Source of the DNA: Halobacteriales archaeon
Lineage (GTDB): Archaea; Thermoplasmatota; SW-10-69-26; JACQPN01; JAIVGT01
DNA length: 5,395 bases
Assembly (NCBI GenBank): GCA_020201485.1
Contig: JAIVGT010000274.1
Span: 1-5,395 of the forward strand
Direction of reading: 5' to 3'
Shown: piece after piece, positions 4,434 to 5,395 of the stretch
Numbering within the stretch: the first letter of the stretch is position 1
Layout: each line of letters opens with the position of its first letter
Program-made: the position numbers and the translations under genes
The notes under the pieces: model-generated
Databases searched by the model: none
Told to the model about the DNA's origin: nothing
Seen by the model: the letters and a program-made list of their open reading frames with translations, nothing else

Positions 4434-5395
4434 ATGCCCGAAAAGCGCGCGCAAGAGCGCACGGCAACGAAGTCCAAGGAGCCCCCGGCAAAGGCCAGCA
4501 CGGCCCCGGTGGCGGCCGCCGCCATGGGCGAGTACGGCGTCACCGACATCCAGATCCTCGAGGGCCTGCAGGCGGTGCGCAAGCGCCCCGCGATGTACAT
4601 CGGCAGCACCGACCCGCGCGGCCTGCACCACCTCGTGTACGAGGTCGTCGACAACAGCATCGACGAGGCCCTGGCCGGGTTCTGCACGGAGATCATCGTC
4701 AAGCTCCACCAGGACGGGAGCTGCAGCGTCGAAGACAACGGCCGCGGCATCCCCACCGACATCCACCCCAAGTACGGCCGCTCCGGCCTCGAGATCGTCA
4801 TGACCGTGCTGCACGCCGGCGGCAAGTTCGACCACAAGGCGTACAAGGTCAGCGGCGGCCTGCACGGTGTCGGCGTGAGCGTGGTCAACGCCCTCAGCGC
4901 CTGGCACTACGTGCGCGTCCGGCGCAAGGGCAGCGAGGCGTTCCAGCTCTACCAGCGCGGCGTGCCCCTGGCCGAGGTCGCGCCCGTCGACAAGGAAGCG
5001 GCCATCTTCCAGAAGCACGGCGTCAGCCTGGCCGGCGCGGGCTTCACCAGCAGCAGCGCCTCCGGGACGCTCGTCCGCTTCCTCCCCGACTCCGAGGTCT
5101 TCCCGGACACGGCCTTCGACTACAGCACCCTCGCCTCCCGCATGCGCGAGCTGGCCTTCCTGAACAAGGGCCTGCGCATCAGCATCAGCGACGAGCGCTC
5201 GGGCAAGTCCGAGGCCTTCCACTACGACGGGGGCCTGAAGGAGTTCGTCGGCTGGCTCAACAAGGGCAAGACCAGCCTGCATCCCGTGCCCATCACCATC
5301 GAGGCCGGGCGCGACGGGACCGCCGTCGAGATCGCCATGCAGTACACGGACGCCTACACGGAGAACGTGCTGTCGTTCGTGAACAGCATCAACAC
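4434..5395 (+). CDS. gyrB: DNA gyrase subunit B, N-terminal part (ATPase and start of transducer domain)
   Basis: The frame is open from ATG 4434 to the window edge, about 320 residues of a protein usually 630 to 800 long. After a 30-residue Lys/Ala-rich extension it matches bacterial-type GyrB: LEGLQAVRKRPAMYIGST (42-59), EVVDNSIDEALAG (70-82) with catalytic Glu70 and Mg-binding Asn74, VEDNGRGIP (99-107) with ATP-contacting Asp101, VLHAGGKFD (125-133), and the glycine-rich ATP lid GGLHGVGVSVVNALS (141-155). The transducer region begins after about residue 230. GyrB hydrolyses ATP to drive negative supercoiling with GyrA. Some euryarchaea carry gyrase, understood to derive from bacteria. Compared with E. 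coli GyrB as I recall it, about 16 extra residues sit around 186-208, just before the Thr212 equivalent of E. coli Thr165. GyrA is not in view and probably follows. Confidence 0.95.
   Translation, partial: MPEKRAQERTATKSKEPPAKASTAPVAAAAMGEYGVTDIQILEGLQAVRKRPAMYIGSTDPRGLHHLVYEVVDNSIDEALAGFCTEIIVKLHQDGSCSVEDNGRGIPTDIHPKYGRSGLEIVMTVLHAGGKFDHKAYKVSGGLHGVGVSVVNALSAWHYVRVRRKGSEAFQLYQRGVPLAEVAPVDKEAAIFQKHGVSLAGAGFTSSSASGTLVRFLPDSEVFPDTAFDYSTLASRMRELAFLNKGLRISISDERSGKSEAFHYDGGLKEFVGWLNKGKTSLHPVPITIEAGRDGTAVEIAMQYTDAYTENVLSFVNSIN

Noticed and set aside
4311..5282. 323-codon minus-strand frame opposite gyrB
   Set aside because: It is the antisense shadow of gyrB, whose ATPase motifs are unmistakable, and has no recognisable motif of its own.
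1..5395. CRISPR array, insertion sequence, phage or defence genes
   Set aside because: No regularly spaced repeats, transposase motifs or mobile-element ends were seen; all confident genes are core housekeeping functions.

Overview
The window reads as chromosomal DNA of a very G+C-rich archaeon of the euryarchaeal side. Archaeal markers are a replication protein A (RPA) operon, a Nob1 ribosome-maturation nuclease, an initiator tRNA with the archaeal A1-U72 pair, an ArfC-type riboflavin-pathway reductase, and TATA boxes about 26 to 35 nt ahead of several genes. A bacterial-type DNA gyrase B gene narrows it to gyrase-bearing euryarchaea such as Thermoplasmatota, haloarchaea or some methanogen-related classes. 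The proteins are rich in Arg and Lys, which argues against a haloarchaeon. A high-GC Thermoplasmatota lineage is my best guess, but it is inference.

Layout. The left edge (1-210, minus) is the N-terminal part of an arfC/RibD-C-like reductase that runs off the window. A 237-bp divergent intergenic region follows. The + strand then carries a tight two-gene operon: a three-OB-fold RPA with an embedded zinc finger (448-1752), and an RPA-associated OB/winged-helix protein (1752-2693) whose start overlaps the first stop by one base. A 48-residue single-membrane-span protein (2695-2841, minus) converges on this operon with a one-base gap. It is transcribed divergently from an 84-residue two-span membrane protein (2930-3184, plus). 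The next 266 bp hold no convincing gene but contain several strong GC-rich hairpins. After that come two minus-strand tRNA genes, initiator tRNA-Met(CAU) and tRNA-Leu(UAG), and then nob1 (3754-4266, minus), which points toward them. A divergent promoter region with clear TATA boxes separates nob1 from gyrB (4434 to the right edge, plus).

Functionally this is a housekeeping segment. It covers single-strand DNA protection (RPA plus partner), chromosome supercoiling (GyrB), 16S rRNA 3'-end maturation (Nob1), translation initiation and leucine decoding (tRNAs), and flavin/F420 precursor synthesis (ArfC). Nob1, tRNA-Leu and tRNA-iMet are on one strand in sequence and may form a loose translation-related unit. 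I see no CRISPR array, insertion sequence, phage gene or defence system. The least explained parts are the two small membrane proteins, the hairpin-rich interval, the winged-helix extension on the RPA partner, and a short insertion in the GyrB ATPase domain.
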